Shown here: one piece after another, positions 1 through 11,065 of the stretch
How the letters are laid out: each line of letters starts with the position of its first letter
Position numbering within the stretch: position 1 is the first letter of the stretch
From: Spirodela intermedia
Taxonomy: Eukaryota > Streptophyta > Magnoliopsida > Alismatales > Araceae
DNA: 64,000 bases
NCBI GenBank assembly: GCA_902729315.2
Contig: LR746267.1
Coordinates: forward strand, 2,990,886-3,054,885
Direction: 5' to 3'
Program-made: the position numbers and the translations under genes
Notes under the pieces: model-generated
Database searches by the model: none
Told to the model about the DNA's origin: nothing
The model's input: the letters and a program-made list of their open reading frames with translations, nothing else

Positions 1-1209
1 GTGAAAATCAAATTGATCAGTTCCGTTGAAGTACAAGACATTATTTAATAAAAACATAGTCCATCTCTTTCATTGATTGTCACCATAGTCAAATCAATCA
101 GTTCATATGTGAATTTGTTAAGTCATGTTGAAGTCTCTGTGTGTGGATATTCAGATGTAGATGCATGTGTGGATTTATATATATACTCATTAACATGACA
201 GTGATGGAGGCGCACCAAAAAAACATGGTAGAAAGGTCTCTGTAAGTCCTGAACGTGAAGTGTATGTTGAGTATTATGACGCTATAGGTAAAGTATGAGA
301 CAGTGATATTTCTCTGGTTGGAGCAGGAAATATCTTGGCTCATTGAACTGGATGGCTTCGAGGCGCTGGATTTTGTACCTTTAGGTGATCCGTATATCTG
401 GGATCCATTTATTCTATCCGATTGCACAGCCCATGGCTTTCAAGATTGCGTCAAAGTCAGATGAATGTAAATCTATGCTGGGCATATTCCTCGTGAATTG
501 TAGATTTTGACAAAGTCTCCATGTATTCCATAGTTTTCGTGAGGTGCTAGTTTATGTCAACCGACTAGAGGGTAACCCTAATTACTTTCAAGTTGTAATT
601 TCAGAGACAGAAATGGAAAATCTAATGGAAATTCTTATGTTGTCCTCTGCAGAAACGAGAAGCCGAATTAGTTGTTTCATAAAAGAAGAACATTCTTCTT
701 GATCTTATGCATCAATCATTTCTATAGCGGCCTTCGGTTCTGGTCTCGGTTCAATCATTTTCCCAAAAGTCTCGGTTCAATCTGATGCATCAATCATTTA
801 ATTTAAGATCCTTATTGAAAATCTGATGGAATTGATTAGAACTCAACAACAATGTCCGCAGAGAGATTTTTGTTTTGAAGGCAACCCATAAGTCACGTCC
901 ACTGGTGAGGTCCTCGAGGGATCAAGGCAGTCACCATCGTAAGGAATATTTTTATAGAAATAAATGGATCTTCTGGAGTAGACAATAATGATGTCATGTT
1001 TCGTTATGCATACCTGGTATAATTTTACAAGTCTTTTCAAGAGTTTCTAGAAATAAAAAAAGAGAGGATATTTCTGGATATTTAAGAGTCACTATGGATT
1101 ATTCTCTTAGCCCAAATGTTTTCTTGAGTTTTCTCAGGCTTTATTTTCCATCTAACCACATGCCAGCAGCATCACCGTTGACTTTACCTCGACGACGTTG
1201 ATCTCGCAG
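1..1209. other. AT-rich upstream or intronic DNA
   Basis: No convincing coding exon is visible on either strand. The stretch ends in a splice acceptor (cag at 1207-1209) just before the first recognisable purple acid phosphatase exon. It is therefore probably the 3' part of a long first intron. The missing exon, with signal peptide and N-terminal domain, would lie left of the window. Confidence 0.5.
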
Positions 1210-2922
1210 GTTCACATCTCATTGGCTGGGGGGAAGCACATGAGGATCACCTGGGTCACCTCCAGCGAAGCTTCTCCTTCAGTGGTTGACTATGGGAAGC
1301 TGCGTGGCAAGTACACATCAACTTCTATGGGAGAAAGCACGTCGTATACATTTTTATTCTACAAATCGGGAAAGATCCACAATGTTGTCATTGGGCCCCT
1401 CGAAGATGATACCGTTTACTATTATCGTTGCGGAGGGGAAGGCCCGGAGTTTCATCTGAAGACCCCACCTGCCCAGTTTCCAATCACCTTCACTGTAGCT
1501 GGAGATCTTGGGCAGACTGGCTGGACTTCCTCGACCCTGGATCACATGGACCACTGTGACTATGATATTCATCTGCTACCAGGCGATCTATCATATGCCG
1601 ACTACCAGCAGCATCTCTGGGACTCATTCGGGGATCTAATACAGCCACTTGCCAGTGCGAGGCCATGGATGGTCACCGAGGGCAACCACGAGAAGGAGCT
1701 CTTACCACTGTTCAGCTCTGAATTCCGGTCTTTTAATGCAAGATGGAAGATGCCCTTTGAAGAGAGTGGATCGCCGTCAAATCTCTTCTACTCATTCAAC
1801 GTTGCAGGGGCGCATATAGTCATGCTCGGTTCTTATACAGACTATGATCAGTACTCTGACCAGCATAACTGGCTCAAGGTCGGTGATTTCCATTTATATC
1901 CCTTCCCTTATTTGGATTTTCTATGCTTGAAAAAGTAGCATGGCTGATTGTTTCATTCCACTTCTGGCATGTAAGGAGCCTGAAAACAAGGGAGAAATAG
2001 AAAAAAAAGCACTGACTGTACCTTCTCTCTCTGCTTTCTCGAACCCATCAGCTATAAAATGAGATAATAACTTGGTTGGTCTTCTGCTTGAAGAAATAGG
2101 ATGAGTGATTGTTTCATTCCACTTCTGTCATGTAAGGAGCCTGAAAACAGGGGAGAAATAGAAAAGAAGCACAGACTATACCTTCTCTCTCTAATTTATT
2201 GAACCCATCAGCTGTAAAATGAGATAATAACTTTGTTGATTTTCTGCTTGAAAAAATAGGATGAGTGATTGTTTCATTCCAGTTTTGTCTCATAAGCAGA
2301 ACCTGAAAAATGGACTGTATGTATCTTCTCTTAGTTGCCAAATTAGTTAATACCTCGTTTACACCCGTACTTTGTTTACTTTGATTTTTGTTGCTGAAAA
2401 TGGGATCAGCAGTATAAAATTTTATTCCACATCTGGCTGAGAAAAGGGAAGTGAAAGCAGTGATTGTACCTTCTTTGGTTTTATAATTAGATAATAACCC
2501 ATTTGCATGCACTCTTTCGGATGGGAGTTTGACTCCGTTCTCGTCTCTATCTAGGCTGACCTTGCCGAGGTTGACCGGACAAAAACGCCGTGGCTCTTGG
2601 TGCTCTTCCATGTCCCCTGGTACAACAGCAACCGGGCCCACCAGGGTGAAGGGGACGACATGAGAGCTTCCCTGGAGCCATTGCTTTATGCGGCTGGGAC
2701 GGATCTTATCCTCACAGGGCATGTCCATGCCTATGAACGGACAGTAAGCCAGAGGAAGCCTTCATCTTCTTCTACTTTCCTCACCTACTTTCTTCCATCG
2801 AACTCGTCAAACTTTGATCTTCTTCACCTCCAGGAGCGCGTTGCTGGTGGAAGGCTGGACCCTTGTGGAGCTCTTCACATAACCATTGGAGATGGAGGGA
2901 ACAGAGAAGGCTTAGCAACCAG

Positions 2923-2975
<53 letters not shown>

Positions 2976-3293
2976 CTGTCTCTCTCTATCTCTTTCTTTT
3001 TTTGAGATAAATCCATCATGGGTAATAAAGGTTTTAAATTATTATTATTATTATTTTTGGGTAATAGGTACCTTGATCCTCAACCAGACTGGTCGGCCTT
3101 CAGAGAGGCGAGCTTCGGCCATGGGGAGCTTAAGATTGTGAATGGGACCCACTCTCTGTGGACGTGGCATAGGAACGATGACGACGAGCCTGTGAGATCC
3201 GACCAGGTGTGGATAACCTCCTTGGCCAGCTCTGGCTGCCTATCTCGCCGTCCAGATAAGCTGGAATTTGGTAAGATATCGGTCGGCCCATAG
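1210..3293 (+). CDS. Purple acid phosphatase (plant PAP18/22-like), 5' exon not in window
   Basis: Metallophosphoesterase of the plant purple acid phosphatase family, usually secreted or vacuolar, which releases phosphate from organic esters. Exons: 1210-1878, 2555-2743, 2834-2922, 3068-3293 (stop TAG 3291-3293), giving 390 codons in window. All five metal-binding motifs are present in order: GDLG, GDLSYADY, GNHE, FHVPWYNSN and GHVHAYERT. The C-terminal region FREASFGHGEL is also typical. The first exon (signal peptide, N-terminal fibronectin-like part) is absent. The acceptor at 1209 lies in phase 0, at the place where the family has VHISLAG after a PQQ-like end. The second intron is 90 bp, in frame and stop-free. 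The first visible intron (1879-2554) contains a tandem repeat. Nothing in the visible exons is broken, so I treat it as a real gene rather than a pseudogene. PAP18 versus PAP22 subtype is inference. Confidence 0.9.
1945..2425. repeat. Tandem repeat, ~160 bp unit, about three copies, in PAP intron
   Basis: Units begin at tgattgtttcattcca at 1945, 2106 and 2266, so the period is 160-161 bp. Shared landmarks are catgtaaggagcctgaaaac and gagataataactt. The third unit is the most diverged. The array lies wholly inside the intron 1879-2554. Confidence 0.85.
2928..2972. repeat. (TC)n microsatellite just after a splice donor
   Basis: About 22 uninterrupted CT dinucleotides begin five bases after the donor at 2923, inside the 145-bp last intron of the phosphatase gene. 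Confidence 0.95.
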
Positions 3294-3481
3294 ATCAGTG
3301 GATCACGTTAGAAACTACCAATAAAAGGCCATCCTTGATCATTGGATTGAGCCACCGTGTAAATACCGGCATTCCTCGGGTGCCCACATGGCAGCTGACG
3401 TAAGATGCCAGGTGGATGTATATTGAGCACTATTCTTCCAATGAGACCGAAGGGAGGCTTATTATATATCATGGGACGCTT

Positions 3482-3521
<40 letters not shown>

Positions 3522-4017
3522 CAAAATAACGGTTTCAAACTCGATTAAATCTACTATTTTTGGAAAATATTAATTTACTTTAAAAAACGATTTTTTTCAC
3601 ACAAATCAAGAATATTGTTCTTGCTTACTGTCATGTTAGTATCAAAGGTATATATTAACATAATATGCAAAGACAGTACTTTTTTCCCTGTTAGTAGCCA
3701 GCCATTTTTGGAAAACATGAACGGATCAAGTAAAATGTTCTTGCCTACTGTCCATGTTAATATCATTTTTAATGAGATAACATACAAAGATAGTATTTTT
3801 CCGGTTGGGTATGCTCCATAGTAGCCAGCTATTTCTGTAAAACATGAACATAAAAAAAAAACCGGAAATTACACGGTGAGATTTTTATCACCAGATCAAG
3901 AAGAGTGTTCTTGCCTAGTATTATGTTAATATCAATAACATCTCCCCGCCCAGAAAAACAAAGAATTATGAGAAAATAAGCTCCCTTCGTTTCTCTCTCA
4001 ACAGCAGGCTTGAATCT
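3294..4017. repeat. Convergent intergenic spacer with diverged tandem repeat
   Basis: Spacer between the 3' ends of two convergent genes. It contains a (TA)n run near 3487-3519. It also holds three diverged units whose anchor is atcaag followed by tgttcttgc at 3605, 3725 and 3895 (120 bp, then 170 bp apart). No coding signal seen. Confidence 0.7.
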
Positions 4018-6283
4018 TCAGGCCTGATCCTGGGGTTCTTGGTGATCCACAGAGCTCTGCTTCTGCCTCCCTCGCCAAATCACAATCTGGCCTTTCTTAA
4101 ATAGAATAGGCACGCAAGGCACCAAGTCCTGAGGAAACGAAACCAAATGGGGAAAGATGTGTCGATAACATGGTAAAGATATCAATAATATGATATCAGA
4201 AAAAAAATTAAATATTTAACATTGGGAAAAGATCATCATCTACAGGTTTTTGTGCACAAAATAGCTGAGATCCTTCAGGGCTTGATCCTGGCATCGCCCT
4301 GGTCCAACCCAAGAAAGAACAGGATAGGGCCAAACATTCTAAAAATAATCAACATATAATGAATGGTTTCCAGCATAGTTTCAAAATGGGTCGACCAAAT
4401 AGCATGTATATTTTTGATAAAGATTCTCGAGTCCTAGATTAATGAACAGATTAGTTAATGAGATCATAACAGAGAGTTCTGTCTTTCTGTAGACCTGGAC
4501 ATTCATATTTAGGATTTCATACATTTTATATATATATGAAACTCTCATTCACTGGGAAAGATCAAAAGGGTCCTTCACGAAAAGCATTTTACCCGCAGCT
4601 TAACTCCAATCTTCTTGGAGTCACTGGTCTCCACAGAGCTGCAGTCTAATCTGACCACCTCTTCAGTTTTGAAGGCCTCCCTGACCTTTTCCACCACACT
4701 GACGTACACTCCATTCCTAGCTGGACATTTTTGGGGGAAAATTCATTAGATTCGTTACCAGAAAGCTCAAAGACATGGCCGACATGAACTTTACTATAAA
4801 AATCATAATTATTATTCTAATAATCATTGTATAGCATAAAAGGTTCTCAGCCTTAAGCTAAATATTATATATTTTCAGCAGTTAACATCATGGAAATGAA
4901 AAAAAAAAGAAGAAGGAATGCAGATGTATCTAAACTAAGATTATGTCACAAACGCCCGTTGATGAAATAACTACTTGGTGACTCTTTGCCATAATTTATT
5001 TATTTTTTAATAGCATGAAAGCAAAAAGGGACTGCAGAGAATCTAATTGTAATTTTTAATCATATTTTAGTTTGACAAGTTTCCGGCAGATCATCTTTGA
5101 TTCGGTGACTGATCAGTGAGGTAATGATTTCAAGATCAAGGAAAAAGAATTATAGAATCCATTTTTGTATGTGAAAGTGTCATCTTAGATGGGTCGGTCA
5201 TGGCGGAGCAGGCAAGAACAAGAGTAGGAAGATTACTCAATGTCATCAAAGCAGGAGAATTGAGGCCTCTGCTCCTCATCTCCTTCGTCTCCTCAAAGGT
5301 GAGGCCCTCGGCGGCGTTCTTCACCAGCCTCGGGTAAATCGGAGCACGAGGTTTCCACAGCATCAATGGCACTACGGGCCTCCTTCTGGGGTCATAATTC
5401 CTGCCCCGGTACAGAAGGAGGATGTTGATTCTCCGGTAGATTATCTTCCCCCCGGTTTTGTCCTGCGAATGAGTCTCCCGAACCATTTCAGCAAGTTTGA
5501 AGACATGGAACCTGGATCATTGAAGATCTCTGCAACTCGATCCTGGCACCTCGAGGTGGAAGCAGACGTTGTCCATGTCCAGCGTCGGCGCGCCGAGGCA
5601 CTTGATCCTCACAGCTTCGGCCCTCTTCCAGTGGTTGTGGATATCATCCAGCAGGTTGTGAGTCACTCCTCCCTTTCCTGAAATCGCAGGAAGGAAGAAG
5701 AGAGGGAGGCGTCAGAAGAGGAGGAACCCACGGGAAAAGGAGGAAGACGATGAGGACGAAGATCCTGACCTAAATTGATCTGGCGAGAGCAGTCGCTGTG
5801 CCTGTACCTCTCCACGAGCTCTTCGATCTCCGACTCGGTGAGCGGCGCACCGAGCACCGCCGCTCGCTCCGCCGCCGGCTTCTCCTCCGCCGGCGCCGGC
5901 GCTGAAACCCCGTTCCAGGTCCGATCGAGCCGGCCGGGGCCGAAGGGGGAGAACCTCGGCGGTTCCCGGAACCCTAGCGGCCGGAGGCAGGGGTCCGTCT
6001 CAGAGTAGGAGTATCGGAAGTCGAAGGGGAGATCAGAGTGGACGGGGAAACGATCGCCGCCGGTATGCCTCGGCTTGGTAGAGGTGGTGGTGGCGGTGGC
6101 GCTCGGCTTGGTTCTTCGCTTGATCCTCGCCGGCGGGGGCTTCTCCGGGACGGAGGAGAAGGGAGGATCGTGGGAGTCGCTAGAGGTGAGTATGGAGTGA
6201 AGTCGACACGCCCAAGCAGCTCCGGTTACTCGCCATGGGAGGACGCAGAGAAGCCCCGGCGACGCCGCCGCCTTCCGCTGCAT
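4018..6283 (-). CDS. CRS2-associated factor-like protein, two CRM domains (mitochondrial type)
   Basis: Predicted organelle group II intron splicing factor. CAF proteins bind introns through CRM (YhbY-like) domains and, in plastids, partner with CRS2. Exons on the minus strand: 6283-5770, 5677-5550, 5462-5237, 4720-4593, 4128-4018 (1107 nt, 368 aa, every junction in frame). Residues 1-50 are Arg/Ala-rich, as in a transit peptide. Next come FDFRYSYSETDP and FSPFGPGRLDRTW, the CAF N-terminal signature. CRM1 is about residues 172-275 (GGVTHNLLDDIHNHWKRAEA; YRGRNYDP). CRM2 is about 290-355 (KKIGVKLR; IVIWRGR). The short length matches the mitochondrial CAF subgroup (Arabidopsis At4g31010 type) rather than the >600 aa plastid CAF1/CAF2. 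The mitochondrial assignment is inference. The start is the first ATG in the frame; the first exon is very GC-rich. Confidence 0.93.
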
Positions 6284-7103
6284 CCGCAGGCAGCGGAACG
6301 GGGAGGGGGGAGAAGAAGGAAGCCAATCCCTCGCCGGCGGTGGGGGGATTTGAAAAGTGGCATCTCACCTAAGCCCATTAAGGCGTTCATTTGTTGGTCG
6401 TCACTCTCTTCTTCTTCTTTCCGCACAAGCCTCGGCTGCCATGGCGGAGGAGGGCGAGCTGGGAAGGCACGCCGGAGACGGGGTGGGGGCTCGGTTGCAG
6501 GGAGAAGGCCGGCATGGTGGACCTTTTGTCTCCTATGAGTTGACCCAGATGACTACAACGTGCCCATTGACCCGTTGACATCTCATGAGGTCAACGCTCT
6601 TTCCTTTCCGTCCCAACAAAGACTCGATGAAGAACCAGACATCCACTAATTATTCATTAGATTTGGTCCCCTCCTAAATGAATGGGCAAGAGGAGTTTAT
6701 CATAGGATGAACGTCAACGGATTGCCTCAGCCCCAGGGGCAGACCCAGCTGACTTCAGCACCAAAATGTCTGATCTCTGGGTCAAATTCAGATGGACCAA
6801 ATGGCGAATAGAAGCATCAGAGGAAGAAGATCCTCAGAACCCAAAGCACCTAGGGCTGACATTCTCCCATCGAACGATAAAGTTCTGACAAAGTCAACCA
6901 GTACAGACAACAATCATAGAGTTTGACTTAGGAAAATGGGCACAATAACAAGACTCAAAGCCGGCGCTATACCACCAGTTGACCACCTAATAATACCAGG
7001 CATAAATGGAACACGAAAAATATAATAATAAACACAAAGTGATTCCCACATGAACCAGACGGATTGCCCCAAGTGGCATACTAGAATTTCCCAAAAATGG
7101 TTA
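6284..7103. other. Intergenic: CAF promoter side and FAX 3' flank
   Basis: GC-rich up to about 6530, which is the likely 5' UTR and promoter of the minus-strand CAF-like gene. It is AT-richer beyond, as the 3' flank of the FAX-like gene. Several overlapping ORFs in the GC-rich part are compositional and match no family I know. Confidence 0.5.
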
Positions 7104-8477
7104 TCACTCAGGCTTAGGTGGCAAGTGGTTCCCCCCGGTTGCAATCTTGAACAGATAAAATAGAGTCATGACACCGCTGCAAGAAGAAGAATAATTTGAG
7201 AAATAGCCGTCGTACTTTGGCAAAAAAAAAAAAACACAAGCAATATGAACTAAATATATGCATGCAAAGTAGTAGTACCAGTTACTATAATTGAAATCCC
7301 CCAATAAAAAAGGAAGCCATTTTCATCATATGAACTAAATAATAAGCTGACTCTGATGGAAATCCCCCCATGAAATCAATCCTTTGGATTATGCTGCTTT
7401 TAGCTGGAAGCATTATAATAAAAAGTTAAAAAAAAAAAAACAGACATTATCAAAATACCTGAGGGCAGCAACTAGTCCAGCCGGCATTATCTTGTGTGTA
7501 TGGATGTATCGTTGACCCATGATGTATGTCAACGATGCAGCGCAAACTGTTCCATGATAGACCATGAAATCACAATAAGCCAAAGAATCTCTTACTGTGA
7601 CTAGACATCCATCCATTCATTTCCAGAGCTATTTCTAGTAACGAAAAGTATGTAAATTGTGAAGCACGCATATAGAACAAATCAAAGATAGTAATGAAGT
7701 AAGGATTTGAAAAAACCAATGAGAAGATCGTCAGAACCCCATGAATTCTTTATCTTTCAGAAAATAGATTTGGCGGTGCTTCAAATCCAGTCATGGCCAG
7801 CATCCCCTTGCCCTCCCTGTTCGTCAACAATCAGATACTGGTGGTGAGGAATGGTTGGGGATGAACTGAAGTGATGCTGCCTCATCTTCCGCCTCTTGAG
7901 AAGATTACAATCTTCCATCAATATAAATCATCGCAAAATATGTTACTAATATTCGACTCGATAGCAATATTTCTAGGTCTCCCCAAGATCTCTTCTGTTC
8001 CGATCTGCTCAATTGGTACTTAGATCCGAGATGGCACTCACATTTTTTTTTTACGGTGTGTTCATGCTTTTTTTTGCAGGATCTTCCGATCTACAGGATG
8101 TTTGCACCAGAAATTTGACCTAAGAACGATGAAAGACGTAGCAACGGCGGAAATAGGGGAAATCGATCCGTAAAATGCTGGAATCAGCGGAGAAATCGCC
8201 ACAGGATATGAAATCAATAAACCAGAGCGCCCGGCGATGGAGACGACGCACGAAACGGAGGAATCCGGTCGCCCTTACCAGTCTCGAGCCCGATGGCTAG
8301 GTACGAGTTGCGACGCTTCCCAAAGGCTTTGAGGCTGAGGAAGCCGGCGAGAATCAGGGCGAAGCCGGCGCCGCCACCGCCGGCGAGGGAGGCCGTGCTC
8401 CCCTTCGCGGCGAATCCTACGATCCCGCCTGCCAGGACCAGCAGCCCGTAGGGGATCGTGAAGCAGAAGTCGTGCAT
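7104..8477 (-). CDS. FATTY ACID EXPORT-like protein (TMEM14 family, FAX6-like)
   Basis: Small membrane protein of the TMEM14/FAX family, which moves free fatty acids across plastid-envelope or ER membranes. Exons on the minus strand: 8477-8279, 7546-7459, 7176-7104 (360 nt, 119 aa). The ATG at 8477 opens MHDFCFTIPYGLLVLAGG, the conserved start of the short plant FAX proteins. An in-frame upstream ATG at 8621 adds only low-complexity sequence. Four hydrophobic segments lie near residues 5-22, 33-53, 64-78 and 84-105. The glycine-rich stretch GGGGAGF, then MGQRY, KIMPAG and the C-terminal GGNHLPPK, are family hallmarks. There is no long transit peptide, so the ER/plasma-membrane-type subgroup (FAX5-7) fits better than plastid FAX1-3. 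That subgroup call is inference. Confidence 0.92.
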
Positions 8478-10185
8478 GTTGCTCCCGTCGACGGCGGCGA
8501 GAGATCTCAGCGACGGAGACGGAGAGGAAGGACGCTCTACCCTTCCCTCTCCGACTCTGGAGGAGAAAGCGGGGGAAGTGGTTGAAGGATCGGTCAAAGA
8601 AGAAACCCTTGACTTGGACACTATTTAAAATAAGTTTGAGGGAATCCTGTGGGCGATAATCGCCCCAAGGAGACCCGATCGAAAAGTCAACTCAAAATTT
8701 GCAGAGTTACCAGCATCTATCTTTTGCCGAAAATTTTCGGGAGATGGCTGCCTTCCGTTGACTTGTGAGATTCTCTCCTGAGGAGAACCGATCGAATAGC
8801 CATTTTATTACCCAATGGACATTTCCCACACTTAAATCTCCCGAAAGATCAAAACTTGCAGACTTCCCACTGCGGCGACGGTCACCGTTCGTTGACTGTT
8901 GAGATCTCTCTCTTCGTTGACGTCACACGATGTCCTACATATCTGGCGTCGCTCCCTCCAGCCGCCGCATTCTTAATTACCCAGCGAACAACATTTCCCA
9001 CATACTCAAAACTCCCAAAAAAGATCAAAACTTGCAGAGTTACCAGCATCTATCTTCCGTTGACTTTTGGGGAACCCCCTCCGTGGACGTCACACGATGT
9101 CGGAAAACATTGAGCGATAAGTGGATATTTTCCAAAATAAAATAGCTCCTACCCATAAATATTGTCATTTCCGTTTATTTTTCATTTTCAGTGATCGTGA
9201 ACTGAAATTCACATGTGGATAAAGTAAGAACAACAGCTCAATCATCTGATTCCGAATATTATTAATATTCTCGGAGGGGCGGGGGGTAGGAAGTAAGAAC
9301 TGTAATGATTTCTACTTCCTTTTGCTTCGATTTCTGCTCGATCCGGAGTTCTATCACTCAGACAGTGACTGAGTTCCTCCTCTGCCATCTGAATTCTGCG
9401 ATTTTTTCAAGGCAATCTACGTCTGAAAGATGGTACCCGAATGGAAACTCTCCTGAAGAAATGAAGAACTGGATTAAGCAGGGAAGACCAAGGGAAGAAC
9501 AAGAGCCCAAGTGAGATCTCAGATGGGGGGTATGTTCAACAGATTAATGGGTCAAAAACTATGATCGTAAAGTCCCAATTTTCACAGTTCAGAAGACCTT
9601 CTGAATAGGAGAATTATCAAGTATCACCAAGAACATGATAAATTTCCACTAGTTAACTCAAATGCCGTTCTATGTTCCAGCTGAATCACAACATCTACGC
9701 AGAAAGGGAATCGCCCTTCTCAGCTCTATGCGTTGACTTTCCCATTGCGGGGTGCAACGAAAAAAAAAGGAAAATTATTGAACCATCCGAAGAAATTCTT
9801 CGTCATGCTTCACAAGAATCAAAGAATATGGGAGAAAACACGTAGATATTTCAAGGAGAAAGGAGGAGAGATGATCTAAGGACGTTTTTTGACACAAAAA
9901 AGGAATGCCCTGCTGGGTAGAATTATGACATCAGCGGACAACCCCAAGTAAACAAGAAAATGGAAAAGACATTTTTTTTTCTAAAAAACCTTCGATAAAT
10001 TTATACAATGAAACCCACAAGAATCACGAGGAAAAAAAACTCAGAGAGCTCAGGAGCGAAGGAAAACGAACAGCCTACGAGCTTTGAGAAAGCTACTACG
10101 CCAAAATTTCCATTCAGAACGAGAGAAACTCCACAGTGAAGAAGAAATTGCAGAGAAACCCGAACCAATCCAACGCGCTCACCGT
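8478..10185. other. Intergenic: FAX promoter with duplicated bZIP/W-box-rich segments
   Basis: Upstream of the minus-strand FAX-like gene. It includes about 500 bp of locally duplicated sequence (8640-9110). A 25-bp identical block lies at 8699-8723 and 9032-9056. A 16-bp block, gacgtcacacgatgtc, lies at 8919-8934 and 9086-9101. Several TTGAC W-box cores and a TGACGTCA palindrome (8918-8925) occur here. From 9150 to 10185 I see no gene. Confidence 0.6.
8918..8925. promoter_or_regulatory. TGACGTCA palindrome (bZIP/as-1-like site)
   Basis: Perfect 8-bp palindrome matching the TGACG core bound by TGA-type and other bZIP factors. It lies about 440 bp upstream of the FAX-like start codon. A related GACGTCAC lies at 9086-9093. 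Function is inferred from the motif only. Confidence 0.45.
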
Positions 10186-10632
10186 TCAGAACTCGGTCGC
10201 TTTGGAGCCGTCGCCAGATTTGGGGAAATCCAGCCGGAGGCTGAGACTGGCAGTGACGGCGCGGAATCTGAGCCGTATCGCCTCTAGGGCATCCTGGGTG
10301 GACTCGTTCTCCGGATCCAGCATCGGGTAGCCCTCCACCAGCTCTCCGATCTGCCTGATTCCTCTCCGAACGCGAACTGTGAACGCCGATGGATCAATCC
10401 CGATCGCCGCCTCCCAGATGTGGACGCAGCCGCGGTAGAACCCTAATTCCTCGCCGATGGCGAACCCGTGCTTTATCCCGAGCTGCTCCGCCTCTTCTCT
10501 GCCGGCGGCCACCCCGTCGTCGAAGCCCTGCCGGTAGCCCTCCTCCTTGTGAGCCTCTTCCAGTGACAGCGTCGACCCGAAGATGTCGCCCAGCTCGTCG
10601 CCGTCGCCGCCGCGGCCGCCGCTAATCTCCAT
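10186..10632 (-). CDS. LTO1: LTO1/ORAOV1 homologue (deca-GX3, Yae1_N domain)
   Basis: Intronless gene, 148 aa. In yeast and humans LTO1 pairs with YAE1 as an adaptor that brings the ABC protein Rli1/ABCE1 to the cytosolic iron-sulfur targeting complex, so it supports ribosome recycling. The diagnostic GX3 heptad is complete: glycines at residues 32, 36, 40, 44, 52, 56, 60, 64 and 68, in the segment EGYRQGFDDG to FYRG. The protein ends in Thr-Glu-Phe. This fits the acidic plus aromatic C-terminus used by clients and adaptors of that complex. Length agrees with the family (about 130-200 aa). The start is the first ATG. A TATA box lies about 90 bp upstream. Confidence 0.92.
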   Translation of the reverse strand: MEISGGRGGDGDELGDIFGSTLSLEEAHKEEGYRQGFDDGVAAGREEAEQLGIKHGFAIGEELGFYRGCVHIWEAAIGIDPSAFTVRVRRGIRQIGELVEGYPMLDPENESTQDALEAIRLRFRAVTASLSLRLDFPKSGDGSKATEF

Positions 10633-10722
10633 GTCCGGGGAAGCCGGGGGAGGAAAAGAAATTTTTTGTCAGGAGAAGAAAAAAAAGAAGAAGACTATTT
10701 TAAAGTAATTAAATCACCTTTT

Positions 10723-10730
10723 TTTATATA
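10723..10730 (-). promoter_or_regulatory. TATA box of the LTO1 homologue
   Basis: TATATAAA on the minus strand, 91 bp upstream of the LTO1 start codon, in otherwise AT-rich DNA. Position and sequence suit a core promoter. Confidence 0.5.
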
Positions 10731-11065
10731 AAAAAGTGCTAAAATAATCTACGCAATGAAAACTAATAATTCACTAAATAGGGTAATATTTTTTTAAAAT
10801 GATATAAATATGATTATAATATAATATTATGAAAAAGCAGGCAGTGGCCGGGCATTACAAGCTTCATGGATCATGAAGAAAGGGTAGCGAGAATGCGAGA
10901 AAAAGAGAGGAATATTTAGTTAATTTACAGAATCACTGGTGGCGAAAAAAATGGGACTTTTGCCCGCCCCTTTCGATGGAACAATCCGGATTGGAAATGA
11001 TCTCCTCCGAGTTTGATCTGGCCGAGGAAAAATCAAAATAATGATGGAGCTTCGCTGATGTCTCA
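10731..11065. other. Short AT-rich spacer
   Basis: Promoter side of LTO1 and 3' flank of the DUF1997 gene. Nothing else recognised. Confidence 0.5.

Noticed and set aside
2114-2728. 204-codon ORF on the minus strand
   Set aside because: It overlaps the phosphatase exon and the tandem-repeat intron on the other strand and matches no family.
1210-3293. Purple acid phosphatase as a 5'-truncated pseudogene
   Set aside because: All visible exons are intact with good splice sites; the missing exon may simply lie outside the window.
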